A stretch of 64,000 nucleotides of DNA from positions 4,913,501-4,977,500 of the forward strand of contig NZ_UFSM01000001.1 in the NCBI RefSeq assembly GCF_900445235.1. The letters run 5' to 3'. This DNA comes from Aminobacter aminovorans (GTDB lineage Bacteria > Pseudomonadota > Alphaproteobacteria > Rhizobiales > Rhizobiaceae). Below are positions 54,135 through 63,257 of this stretch, one piece after another (within the stretch, counting starts at the first letter, position 1; every line of letters starts with the position of its first letter). The translations under genes were made by a program, and so were the position numbers. Below the pieces are notes generated by a model, which did no database searches, was not told where the DNA came from, and saw nothing but the letters and a program-made list of their open reading frames with translations.

Positions 54135-54236
54135 GTTGCTCGACGCAAACATAGGGCGACAATCGTCTAACGTGCGGTTTCCATGCGCCGCGAATGAATT
54201 AGAGTGTCACGAAGTACCGGGCGAAGGGGAGTGTCG

Positions 54237-56117
54237 ATGAGGGTTGGGTTGACCAGGTTTGTTGCAATTGCGGGTCTCGCCGTGGCGGTTCTGTCCGGCG
54301 CCATGGCTCCCGCCACTGCCCAGGAATGGCAAACCAGTTCTTCCCTGAACGGCACCTCCAAATACGGTCAGGACTTCAAGCAGTACGATTTCGTCAACCC
54401 GAACGCGCCCAAGGGCGGCACGCTGAACTCGACGACGCCAGGGACCTTCGACAGCTTCAATCCCTACATCGTCAAAGGTCTGCCCGCGGCCGGCTTTGCC
54501 GGCTTCGGTGGCGGACTGCTCTATGAAACGCTGATGGAGCAGTCGATAGACGAGCCCAGCACCAGCCATCCGATGGTTGCCGACGCCTACAAGTTTCCGA
54601 CTGACTATTCCTCCGCGACCTATCGGCTTGACCCACGCGCCAAATGGCATGACGGCCAGCCGATCACGACCGATGATGTCATCTGGTCTTTCAATGTCCT
54701 GAAGGCCAACAGCCCGCAATATGGCCAGTACTACGTCAACGTGACCGAGGCGGTGGCGACGGGCGAACGCGAGGTGACCTTCCGCTTCAATCAGAAGGGT
54801 AACCGGGAACTGCCCAAAATCATGGGCGACCTGGTGGTCCTGCCGAAGCACTGGTGGGAAGGGACCGACGCTGCGGGCAAGAAGCGCGACATCACCCGGC
54901 CGACGCTTGAGATTCCGATGGGCTCGGGCGCCTATAAGGTCGAGAGCTTCAAACCGGGCACCGAGATCATCTGGACGCGCGTCCCTGACTATTGGGGCGC
55001 GAATGTCGGGGTCAATGTCGGACGCAATAATTTCGACAAGCGCCGCTACGCCTACTTCCTCGACGACAACGCCGAATGGGAAGCCTTCAAGAAGGGCGGC
55101 CTGGAGGACATCAAGCCGGAGAACAGTTCGCGGCGCTGGTCGACGCAGTATAATTTCCCCGCCCTCCAGGCAGGCGACGTCATCAAGAAGGAATTCAAGA
55201 CGACATCGGGCGAGCCATTCCAAGGCTATGCGCTCAACCTGCGCCGCCCGCAATTTCAGGATCGCCGTGTCCGGCAGGCGCTGACGCTGGCCTACAATTT
55301 CGAATACATGAACCGCACGCTGTTCTTCGGGCTCAACACCCGCACCAGCAGCTATTTCCAGGGCCAGGATCTGGCCTCGAGCGGCTTGCCCACCGGCAAG
55401 GAACTGGAGCTGTTGACGCAGTACAAGGACAAGCTGCCGCCGGAGCTCTTCACCGAGGAGTTCAAGCTGCCGGTCTACGACACGCCCCAGGCTGAGCGGC
55501 AGTATCTCCGGCAGGCAATCGGCCTGTTCGCAGAAGCCGGCTGGCGCGCCAAGGGCGGCAAGCTGATGAACGACAAGGGCGAGCAGTTCAAGATCGAGTT
55601 CCTCGGCAAGGATGCCACCGACGAGGTCATCGCGAGCCCCTTCATCGACAGCTTGCGCCGGCTGGGCATCGACGCGACGCTGCGCATGGTCGACACCAGC
55701 CAGTTCGTCAACCGGATCGACAACTACGATTTCGACGTGACGACGACGACCCTCAACCAGTCGTCCTCGCCAGGCAATGAGCAGCGCGACTTCTGGGGGT
55801 CGAAGGCCGCCGCCAAGCCCGGCTCGCGCAATGTCATGGGCATCAGCGACCCGGTGGTCGATGCGCTGGCCGAGCGCGTGATCTTCGCCACCGACCGCGA
55901 CGACCTCCTGGCAGCCACCCATGCACTCGATCGCGTCCTTTTGTGGAATTACTACGTCGTGCCGCAATACCACCGGTCGGTGCTGTGGCTGGCCTACTGG
56001 AACAAGTTCGGCATCCCCGAAAAGCAGCCGGGCTTCATCGGCGCCGACATCAATTCCTGGTGGATCGACAAGGACAAGGAAGCGGCGCTGGCCGCCAAGT
56101 ACAAGGGCGTCAATTGA
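54237..56117 (+). CDS. yejA: Peptide ABC transporter substrate-binding protein (YejA type), Sec-exported
   Basis: The 626-residue family-5 binding protein has a Sec signal peptide (core FVAIAGLAVAVLSGAMA, cleavage near ATAQE). YejA features follow: FVNPNAPKGGTLNSTTPGTFDSFNP, DARAKWHDGQPITTDDVIWSF-type sequence (here DPRAKWHDGQPITTDDVIW), and SGAYKVESFKPG. It should capture oligopeptides, possibly microcin C-like ones. ATG 54237 follows GGGGAG. It overlaps a second binding-protein gene (TTGA) and heads a five-gene importer operon. Confidence 0.93.
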   Translation: MRVGLTRFVAIAGLAVAVLSGAMAPATAQEWQTSSSLNGTSKYGQDFKQYDFVNPNAPKGGTLNSTTPGTFDSFNPYIVKGLPAAGFAGFGGGLLYETLMEQSIDEPSTSHPMVADAYKFPTDYSSATYRLDPRAKWHDGQPITTDDVIWSFNVLKANSPQYGQYYVNVTEAVATGEREVTFRFNQKGNRELPKIMGDLVVLPKHWWEGTDAAGKKRDITRPTLEIPMGSGAYKVESFKPGTEIIWTRVPDYWGANVGVNVGRNNFDKRRYAYFLDDNAEWEAFKKGGLEDIKPENSSRRWSTQYNFPALQAGDVIKKEFKTTSGEPFQGYALNLRRPQFQDRRVRQALTLAYNFEYMNRTLFFGLNTRTSSYFQGQDLASSGLPTGKELELLTQYKDKLPPELFTEEFKLPVYDTPQAERQYLRQAIGLFAEAGWRAKGGKLMNDKGEQFKIEFLGKDATDEVIASPFIDSLRRLGIDATLRMVDTSQFVNRIDNYDFDVTTTTLNQSSSPGNEQRDFWGSKAAAKPGSRNVMGISDPVVDALAERVIFATDRDDLLAATHALDRVLLWNYYVVPQYHRSVLWLAYWNKFGIPEKQPGFIGADINSWWIDKDKEAALAAKYKGVN

Positions 56118-57985
56118 GCTCGCGCCTCCCCCGCAGAGACTTCCTGGCGCTCGGCGCGGCGGCTGCGGCCGCGCCATTCATCCCGGGGCGCGCCTTCGCG
56201 GCGAGCCCGACCGGCACCGGCCTGCATGGACTGTCCGCCTTTGGCGACCTGAAATATGGCCCTGACTTCACCCATTTCGACTTCGTCAACGTCGACGCGC
56301 CAAAAGGCGGCACCTTCAATTTCTCGCCGAACTACTGGTACTTCAACCAGAGCCCGTTGACCTTCAACACGCTCAACACCTTCGTCGCCCGCGGCGATGC
56401 GCCGCCGCGCATGGAGCTGTGCTATGATTCCTTGATGGTGCGGGCGATCGACGAGCCCGATGCGATCTACGGCCTTTTGGCCAAGTCGGTGACGATTTCC
56501 GATGACCGCAACAGCTTCGATTTCGCACTGCGCCCAGAGGCGCGCTTCAACGACGGCACGCCGTTTACCGCGGACGACGCCGTCTTCGCCTTCGACCTGT
56601 TCAAGAAAGACGGACATCCCAACCTGCTTCTGCCGCTCAGCCACCTCAAGGAGGCGAAAGCCCTCGACCCGCATACGCTGCGGCTGACCTTCAACGGCAA
56701 GCAGTCCGACCGGACCTTCCTCGACATCGCGACCTACGCCATTCCGGCCAAGGCCTTCTTCGAGGCCCATCCCTTCGATGCTTCGGAGCTCAAGGCGCCG
56801 CTTGGCTCAGGCCCCTACAAGGTCGGTCGCGTCTTCCCCGGCCAGGCCATCGAATATGAGCGCGTCGCCGAGTATTGGGGCCGCGACCTGCCGGTCAACC
56901 GCGGGCTCTACAATTTCGACCGCATCCGCATCGAGTTCTACCAGGACAGGCAGGCGGCGTTCGAAGCCTTCAAGAAGGGCGACATCCGCTTCCGCCAGGA
57001 GGCCACGGCGCGCATCTGGGCCACGGGCTACGATTTCCCAACCTTCACCGCGGGCAAAGTGATCAAGCGCGAATTTCCCAGCGAGAAGCGACCGTCGATG
57101 CAGGCGCTGGCGCTTAACCAGCGGCGGGCGCGCTTCCGCGACCCGCGCGTGCGCCAGGCCGTTGCCCTTTGCTTCGATTTCGAGTGGACCAAACGCAACC
57201 TGTTCTACGGCTCCTACGAGCGTTCGCAGTCGACGTTCGAGAAGTCGGCCTACAAGGCGGAGGGCTTGCCCTCGCCCGCCGAACTGGTGCTGCTTGAGCC
57301 GTTCCGCGGACGCATCCCCGACGAGACATTCGGCGCAGCCGTGCTGCAGCCGCCTTCGGACGGATCGGGCCGCGACCGCAAGCTGCTCGGACGGGCCTCG
57401 AAACTGCTCGCTGACGCCGGCTGGGCTCGCAAGGACGGCAAGCTGCGCAACAAAAAGGGAGAAGCCCTGACCCTCGAAATGCTGGTCGACGACGACAGTT
57501 TTGTCCGCGTCTACTCGCCCTGGGTCGAGAACATGAGGGCGATCGGCATCGACGCCTCGGTGCGAATGGTCGATTCGACCCAGTACCAGGCTCGGCAGAC
57601 GAGCTTCGACTACGATGCCATTTCGGCGGCGGCCGGATTTTCGGCAACGCCCAGCCGTGACGAGATCGACGGGCTGTTCCATTCGCGCTCAGCCACCATG
57701 CAGGGCTCGACCAACCTGCCCGGCACCGCCGATCCTGCCGTCGACGCGCTAATCGACGCCGTGGGTGCGGCCAAGGATCGCGAATCGCTGACGGTTGCGA
57801 TGCGCGCGCTCGACCGGCTCTTGCGCGCCCGGCAAGACTGGATTCCAAATTGGTTTTCGGCGAATCACCGCGCCGCCTTCTGGGACATGTTCGGCTACAA
57901 GGAGCCGAAGCCGGACTTCGGCTTTCCCGTCGAGGCGATGTGGTGGTTCGACAAGGACAAGGCTGCACGTATTGGCAAGACCTGA
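56114..57985 (+). CDS. Second YejA-type peptide-binding protein, with Tat-type leader
   Basis: The 623-residue paralogue of the preceding protein is related over its whole length (for example KYGPDFTHFDFVNVDAPKGGTF against the same block in the first). Its leader differs: LPRRDFLALGAAAAAAPF fits the twin-arginine motif, so the protein is probably exported folded. It starts at TTG 56114 within the TTGA overlap. Either it binds a cofactor or different peptides, or it gives redundancy; both proteins would serve the single permease pair downstream. Confidence 0.9.
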   Translation: MSSRLPRRDFLALGAAAAAAPFIPGRAFAASPTGTGLHGLSAFGDLKYGPDFTHFDFVNVDAPKGGTFNFSPNYWYFNQSPLTFNTLNTFVARGDAPPRMELCYDSLMVRAIDEPDAIYGLLAKSVTISDDRNSFDFALRPEARFNDGTPFTADDAVFAFDLFKKDGHPNLLLPLSHLKEAKALDPHTLRLTFNGKQSDRTFLDIATYAIPAKAFFEAHPFDASELKAPLGSGPYKVGRVFPGQAIEYERVAEYWGRDLPVNRGLYNFDRIRIEFYQDRQAAFEAFKKGDIRFRQEATARIWATGYDFPTFTAGKVIKREFPSEKRPSMQALALNQRRARFRDPRVRQAVALCFDFEWTKRNLFYGSYERSQSTFEKSAYKAEGLPSPAELVLLEPFRGRIPDETFGAAVLQPPSDGSGRDRKLLGRASKLLADAGWARKDGKLRNKKGEALTLEMLVDDDSFVRVYSPWVENMRAIGIDASVRMVDSTQYQARQTSFDYDAISAAAGFSATPSRDEIDGLFHSRSATMQGSTNLPGTADPAVDALIDAVGAAKDRESLTVAMRALDRLLRARQDWIPNWFSANHRAAFWDMFGYKEPKPDFGFPVEAMWWFDKDKAARIGKT

Positions 57986-58030
57986 GATTTCTAGGACTGA
58001 ACCCGCCCTCACTTCGAGGGGCCTCGCCTG

Positions 58031-59137
58031 ATGGGCGCCTATATCCTCCGCCGCGTCTTGCTGATGATCCCGACCCTGTTCGGCATCATGGCGATCTCGT
58101 TCGCCGTCATCCAGTTCGCGCCCGGTGGCCCGGTGGAGCAGGTCATCGCCAAGCTGACCGGCCAGGGCGGTGACGCTGCAGACAGGCTGTCGGGCAGCAG
58201 CGGCGATCTCGGCGGCAACAACAATTTCGACCCGGCGGGCGGCGAAGGCTCTTCCAAATACCGCGGCGCGCAAGGCCTCGACCCGGAGTTCATTGCCAAG
58301 CTCGAAAAGCAGTTCGGCTTCGACAAGCCGCCGCTCGAGCGCTTTTTCATGATGCTGTGGAACTACATCCGCTTCGACTTCGGCGAGAGCTACTTTCGCG
58401 ATGTCTCGGTGCTAGACCTGATTCTTGAAAAGATGCCCGTGTCGATCTCGCTCGGCATCTGGATCACACTGCTGTCCTACATGATCTCGATCCCGCTCGG
58501 CATCCGCAAGGCCGTGAAGGACGGCTCCAGCTTCGACATCTGGACCAGCGGCATCATCATCATCGGCTACGCAATTCCGGCGTTCCTGTTCGCCATCCTT
58601 TTGATGGTGGTGTTCGCCGGCGGTTCGTTCTTCGACTGGTTCCCGCTGCGCGGCCTGACCTCGGAAAATTTCGACCAGCTCTCGCTCGGCGGCAAGGTGC
58701 TCGACTATCTCTGGCACCTGGCGCTGCCGCTGACTGCACTGGTGCTGTCGGCCTTCGCCACCACCACGCTTCTCACCAAGAACTCGTTCCTGGACGAGAT
58801 CCGCAAGCAGTACGTCGTCACTGCCCGCGCCAAGGGCCTGTCCGAGCACCGCGTGCTCTACGGCCATGTCTTCCGCAATGCCATGCTGATCGTCGTCGCC
58901 GGCTTCCCCGGCGCGTTCATCTCGGCCTTCTTCACCGGCTCGCTGCTGATCGAGAACATCTTCTCGCTCGACGGGCTAGGCCTGCTGGGCTTCCGCTCGG
59001 TGCTCGACCGCGACTACCCTGTCGTGTTCGCCAATCTCTACATCTTTTCGCTGTTGGGCCTGTTCGTCAGCCTGATCTCCGATCTGATCTACACCTGGAT
59101 AGACCCTCGCATCGATTTCGAACGGAGGGATGTCTGA
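58031..59137 (+). CDS. yejB: Peptide ABC transporter permease (YejB)
   Basis: The 368-residue inner-membrane permease has an N-terminal helix ([20 protein letters not shown]), a long periplasmic loop rich in Gly/Asp typical of YejB, and five further helices. The BPD_transp_1 EAA region reads [23 protein letters not shown]. It follows the second binding protein by 45 bases. Its stop shares one base with the start of yejE. Confidence 0.95.
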   Translation: MGAYILRRVLLMIPTLFGIMAISFAVIQFAPGGPVEQVIAKLTGQGGDAADRLSGSSGDLGGNNNFDPAGGEGSSKYRGAQGLDPEFIAKLEKQFGFDKPPLERFFMMLWNYIRFDFGESYFRDVSVLDLILEKMPVSISLGIWITLLSYMISIPLGIRKAVKDGSSFDIWTSGIIIIGYAIPAFLFAILLMVVFAGGSFFDWFPLRGLTSENFDQLSLGGKVLDYLWHLALPLTALVLSAFATTTLLTKNSFLDEIRKQYVVTARAKGLSEHRVLYGHVFRNAMLIVVAGFPGAFISAFFTGSLLIENIFSLDGLGLLGFRSVLDRDYPVVFANLYIFSLLGLFVSLISDLIYTWIDPRIDFERRDV

Positions 59138-60279
59138 TGTCGGCCGTCGACACCGTATCCGTGCCGGTCAAGCGACCCTGGCTCTCGCCGATCAACAAGC
59201 GGCGCTGGCTGAGCTTCAAGGCAAACCGCCGCGGCTACTGGTCGCTGTGGATCTTCCTCGTGCTGTTCGTGCTGTCGCTGTTTTCCGAACTTATCGCCAA
59301 CGACAGGCCGCTTCTGATCCGCTTCAAGGGCGAGTTCTACTCGCCGATCGTCAGCGACTATGCCGAGGAGACGTTCCTCGGCGACGAGGGTTTCCTGCCG
59401 GTTACGGACTACCGCATCTCGGTGGTGCAGGAGGCGATCGCGGCCAATGGCTGGGCGATCTGGCCGCCGGTCCGCTATTCCTACCGCACCACCAATAATG
59501 AGATTCCCGAAGCGGCACCCGCCAAGCCATCCTGGATGTATGCCAAGGACGTGCGATGCCAGCGCTATCCGCTTGGCGTCGACGATCCCAACTGCACGAT
59601 CGGCAACTGGAACTGGCTCGGCACCGACGATCAGGCCCGCGACGTGCTGGCCCGGGTCATCTACGGCTTCCGCATCTCGGTGCTGTTCGGCTTGATCCTG
59701 ACGGCCGGCTCGGCGCTGATCGGCGTGACTGCCGGCGCGATGCAAGGCTATTTCGGCGGCTGGACCGACCTTCTGTTCCAGCGCTTCATCGAAATCTGGT
59801 CGGCGATCCCGGTGCTCTATCTGCTGCTGATCGTCGCCGCCATCCTGCCACCGGGCTTCTTCATCCTGCTCGGGCTGATGCTGCTGTTTTCCTGGGTCGC
59901 TCTCGTCGGCGTGGTGCGAGCAGAGTTCCTGCGCGCCCGCAACTTCGAATACGTCAATGCCGCCCGCGCGCTCGGTGTGCCCAACCGCACCATCATCTAC
60001 CGCCACCTCTTGCCCAACGCCATGGTGGCGACGCTGACCTTCCTGCCGTTCATCCTCAACAGTTCGATCTCGACGCTGACGTCGCTCGACTTCCTCGGCT
60101 TCGGCCTGCCGCCCGGTTCGGCCTCGCTCGGCGAACTGCTCAAGCAGGGCCAGCGCAACCTCAACGCGCCGTGGCTCGGGCTCTCCGGCTTCGTCGTCAT
60201 CTCGGTGATGCTGTCGCTGCTGATCTTCATCGGTGAGGCGACCCGCGACGCCTTCGACCCAAGGAAGACGTTCAAGTGA
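59137..60279 (+). CDS. yejE: Peptide ABC transporter permease (YejE)
   Basis: The 380-residue second permease starts with a cytoplasmic segment, a first helix (WSLWIFLVLFVLSLFSELIA) and the large periplasmic loop typical of YejE. The loop includes CQRYPLGVDDPNCTIGNWNWLGTDDQARDVLARVIYGF-type sequence. The EAA loop appears as VNAARALGVPNRTIIYRHLLPNAM. It pairs with YejB and overlaps yejF by four bases. Confidence 0.95.
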   Translation: MSAVDTVSVPVKRPWLSPINKRRWLSFKANRRGYWSLWIFLVLFVLSLFSELIANDRPLLIRFKGEFYSPIVSDYAEETFLGDEGFLPVTDYRISVVQEAIAANGWAIWPPVRYSYRTTNNEIPEAAPAKPSWMYAKDVRCQRYPLGVDDPNCTIGNWNWLGTDDQARDVLARVIYGFRISVLFGLILTAGSALIGVTAGAMQGYFGGWTDLLFQRFIEIWSAIPVLYLLLIVAAILPPGFFILLGLMLLFSWVALVGVVRAEFLRARNFEYVNAARALGVPNRTIIYRHLLPNAMVATLTFLPFILNSSISTLTSLDFLGFGLPPGSASLGELLKQGQRNLNAPWLGLSGFVVISVMLSLLIFIGEATRDAFDPRKTFK

Positions 60280-61907
60280 GCGAGACCCCTCTCCTTTCGG
60301 TCCAGGACCTGTCGGTCGCCTTTAGCCAGGGCGGCAAAACGACGATAGCCGTCGACCACATCTCCTTCGACATCGCCAAGGGCGAGACGGTAGCGCTGGT
60401 CGGCGAATCGGGTTCCGGCAAGTCCGTATCGGCCTTGTCGGTGCTCAAGCTCCTGCCCTATCCGCCGGCAAGCCACCCCTCGGGCAAGATGATGTTCGGC
60501 GGCCAGGACCTGCTCTCCCTGAACGAGAACGCATTGCGCAAGGTGCGCGGCAACAAGATCACCATGATCTTCCAGGAGCCGATGACCTCGCTCAACCCGC
60601 TGCACACGATCGAGCAGCAGGTCGTCGAAGTGCTGTCGCTGCACCAGGGCATGGGCGAGCGGCAGGCCAAGGCGCGCACGCTCGAACTGCTCGAAGAGGT
60701 TGGCATCCGCGACCCCCAGAAGCGCCTCGACGCCTATCCGCACCAGCTTTCCGGCGGCCAGCGCCAGCGCGTGATGATCGCCATGGCGCTGGCCAACGAG
60801 CCGGAGCTTCTGATTGCCGACGAGCCGACGACCGCGCTCGACGTGACGGTCCAGGCGCAGATCCTGGAGTTGCTTGCCAAGCTCAAGGCCCGCAAGGGCA
60901 TGTCGATGCTGTTCATCACCCACGACCTCGGCATCGTCCGGCGCATCGCCGACCGGGTTTGCGTGATGACAAACGGCCAGATCGTCGAGACCGGGCCGAC
61001 CAAGGAAATCTTCGACAATCCGCAGCACAGCTACACGCGCCACCTCCTGGCCGCCGAGCCAAAGGGCAAGCCGCCGGTGGTGGATTCGTCGGCGAAGACC
61101 GTGATGCAGGGCTCGGACGTCAAGGTCTGGTTCCCGATCAAGCAGGGTTTCTTCCGCAAGACTGTCGATCACGTGAAGGCGGTCGACGGCATCGATGTAT
61201 CGGTGCGTGCCGGCCAGACGGTCGGCGTCGTCGGCGAATCGGGCTCCGGCAAGACGACGCTCGGGCTGGCGCTGACCCGCATGATCTCGTCGCAAGGCCG
61301 GATCGACTTCGACGGCCGCGAGATCGACAAGTTCAGCTTCAGCGCCATGCGCCCGCTACGCCGCGAGATGCAGATCGTGTTCCAGGACCCGTTCGGCTCG
61401 CTCAGCCCGCGCATGTCGGTCGCCGACATCATCGAAGAAGGGCTCAAGATCCACGAGCCCCAGTTGAAGGTGGCCGAACGCGACCAGAAGGTCGTCGAAG
61501 TGCTGCGCGAGGTCGGTCTCGACCCCGAAACGCGCTTCCGCTATCCGCACGAGTTTTCCGGAGGCCAGCGCCAGCGCATCGCCATTGCGCGCGCCATGGT
61601 GCTCAAGCCACGCTTCGTCATGCTCGACGAACCGACCTCGGCGCTCGACATGAGCGTGCAGGCCCAGGTCGTCGACCTGTTGCGCAACCTGCAGGCCAGG
61701 CACGATCTTGCCTATCTGTTCATCAGCCACGATCTCAAGGTGGTGCGGGCGCTGGCCAACGAGGTCATCGTCATGCGCAATGGCAAGGTGGTGGAGGCTG
61801 GGCCGTCCGAACAGATTTTCGAGCGCCCGCAAACCGACTACACTCGGGCGCTTATATCGGCGGCATTCCGGATCGAGACGGCGCCGACCGGAGTGGTCAG
61901 CGAATAG
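60276..61907 (+). CDS. yejF: Peptide ABC transporter double ATPase (YejF)
   Basis: The 543-residue protein has two full nucleotide-binding domains. Walker A is GESGSGKS near residue 43 and again near 328. Signatures are LSGGQRQRV and FSGGQRQRI, Walker [13 protein letters not shown] and [11 protein letters not shown], each followed by the H-loop His (FITHDLG, FISHDLK). It powers import through YejBE. GTG 60276 overlaps yejE in a GTGA, completing the operon. Confidence 0.96.
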   Translation: MSETPLLSVQDLSVAFSQGGKTTIAVDHISFDIAKGETVALVGESGSGKSVSALSVLKLLPYPPASHPSGKMMFGGQDLLSLNENALRKVRGNKITMIFQEPMTSLNPLHTIEQQVVEVLSLHQGMGERQAKARTLELLEEVGIRDPQKRLDAYPHQLSGGQRQRVMIAMALANEPELLIADEPTTALDVTVQAQILELLAKLKARKGMSMLFITHDLGIVRRIADRVCVMTNGQIVETGPTKEIFDNPQHSYTRHLLAAEPKGKPPVVDSSAKTVMQGSDVKVWFPIKQGFFRKTVDHVKAVDGIDVSVRAGQTVGVVGESGSGKTTLGLALTRMISSQGRIDFDGREIDKFSFSAMRPLRREMQIVFQDPFGSLSPRMSVADIIEEGLKIHEPQLKVAERDQKVVEVLREVGLDPETRFRYPHEFSGGQRQRIAIARAMVLKPRFVMLDEPTSALDMSVQAQVVDLLRNLQARHDLAYLFISHDLKVVRALANEVIVMRNGKVVEAGPSEQIFERPQTDYTRALISAAFRIETAPTGVVSE

Positions 61908-61925
61908 CAGGCGCAAGGGAAGAGC

Positions 61926-62876
61926 ATGTCGACCAAGGCCAAGGGCAAGATCCTTCTTTCGATCACCGGGTTCAACCCGCAGCGCTGGTACGAGCTGCTG
62001 TCGGCTGATCGCGAGGTGGTGCTCGAACCCAATGGCGCAGCCGACCCTTCGATCGACTACGCTGTGGTGTGGAAGCAGAAGCCGGGCACGCTGGCCAAGC
62101 TGCCAAATCTCAAGGCGATCTTCTCGATCGGCGCCGGCGTCGACCATGTCTTTGCCGATCCCGGCCTGCCCGACGTTCCGATCGTACGCGTCGTCGCCGA
62201 CAATCTCAGCCAGCATATGAGCGAGTATGTGCTGTGGCGGGTGCTCGACCATCATCGCCAAGGTCAGCTCTACCGCGCCCAGCAGACCAAGAAGGCCTGG
62301 CACGAGCCGCCGCAGCGGCCGGCCGAGGACATTTCCGTCGGCATCATGGGCATGGGCAATCTCGGCCGCGCCGCGGCCGACCTGCTCAAGGCGGTCGGCT
62401 TCCGCATCAACGGTTGGAGCCGCCGGCCGCAGGAGCTTGCGGGCGTCACCACCTTCAGCGGCGATGCCGGGCTGGTGCCTTTCCTCAACGCCACCGACAT
62501 CCTCGTCGTGCTGCTGCCGCTGACGGAGACGACCAAGGGCATCATCAATTACGGCCTGCTCAAGGAACTGCGCCGGCGCAACGGCCTCGGCGGGGCCGTG
62601 CTGATCAATGCCGGGCGCGGCAAGCTGCAGCGCGACGCCGACATTTTGCGCGCGCTCGACGACGGCACGCTGAAGGAAGCGAGCCTCGACGTCTTCGAGG
62701 TCGAGCCGCTGCCCAAGACCAGCCCGCTGTGGAACCACCCCAAGGTGTTCGTCACCCCGCACGCGGCAGCGACCTCCGACCCCGCGCACCTGGTGGCCCC
62801 TATGCTCAGCCAGATGGACGCCTTCGAACGCGGCGCGCCGCTGGAGAATATCGTCGACCGCAATGCGGGATATTGA
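61926..62876 (+). CDS. ghrA: D-2-hydroxyacid dehydrogenase, glyoxylate/hydroxypyruvate reductase A type
   Basis: The 316-residue oxidoreductase reduces glyoxylate or hydroxypyruvate with NADPH in relatives. The nucleotide-binding loop is GIMGMGNLGRAAADL; catalytic residues fit INAGRGKLQ (Arg), DVFEVEPLP (Glu) and TPHAAATSDP (His). GIGAGVD is seen as SIGAGVDHV. It lies 19 bases after yejF and could be read through from that operon, although its function is unrelated. Confidence 0.9.
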   Translation: MSTKAKGKILLSITGFNPQRWYELLSADREVVLEPNGAADPSIDYAVVWKQKPGTLAKLPNLKAIFSIGAGVDHVFADPGLPDVPIVRVVADNLSQHMSEYVLWRVLDHHRQGQLYRAQQTKKAWHEPPQRPAEDISVGIMGMGNLGRAAADLLKAVGFRINGWSRRPQELAGVTTFSGDAGLVPFLNATDILVVLLPLTETTKGIINYGLLKELRRRNGLGGAVLINAGRGKLQRDADILRALDDGTLKEASLDVFEVEPLPKTSPLWNHPKVFVTPHAAATSDPAHLVAPMLSQMDAFERGAPLENIVDRNAGY

Positions 62877-62962
62877 GAGACATTCTAGAGACTGCTCCCG
62901 CCATGCGGGGTTGGTGACGCGCGGCGGCGCTCGTCAGGCAAATCTACAACGCCCCGTTTCTT

Positions 62963-63150
62963 CGCTCCCCTCTGGCCTGCCCGGCCATCTCCCCCCACAA
63001 GGAGGGAGATTGGTCTCGCCCACGGCCGCGCCTATCCCGCGAGGCTGCAGAAACAAGCCTTGCGGCTTTCGGGATCAGCCGGGCCACTGATGAAGGCGTG
63101 ATCTCGCCGGTTGTGTGGGAGATGGCCGGCATGCCAGAGGGGGGCGGGAA
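62963..63150. repeat. Second copy of the palindromic element, intergenic
   Basis: The 381-base gap after ghrA is filled mainly by this unit. Inverted arms carry CCCCTCTGGC, TGCC(C/G)GGCCATCTCCC, CACAA and GAGAT, read inwards from both sides. Size (about 185 bases) and arm sequence resemble the element at 43369-43550, but with GGCCAT where that one has GGACAT. Nothing else is recognisable in the gap. Confidence 0.75.
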
Positions 63151-63257
63151 GGATCACCGCGCGCCCGAATTGCCCCCAAATAGAGGCGGCGAGAAAAGAC
63201 AATGAGCGTGGGGAATTTCCCCGCCTCGTGGTGCTCGATATCGCTTGAAGCAACGCG

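Noticed and set aside
54207..56177. Minus-strand open frame of 656 codons antisense to the first yejA
   Set aside because: Shadow of a highly biased third-position GC gene; no family features, leader or site.
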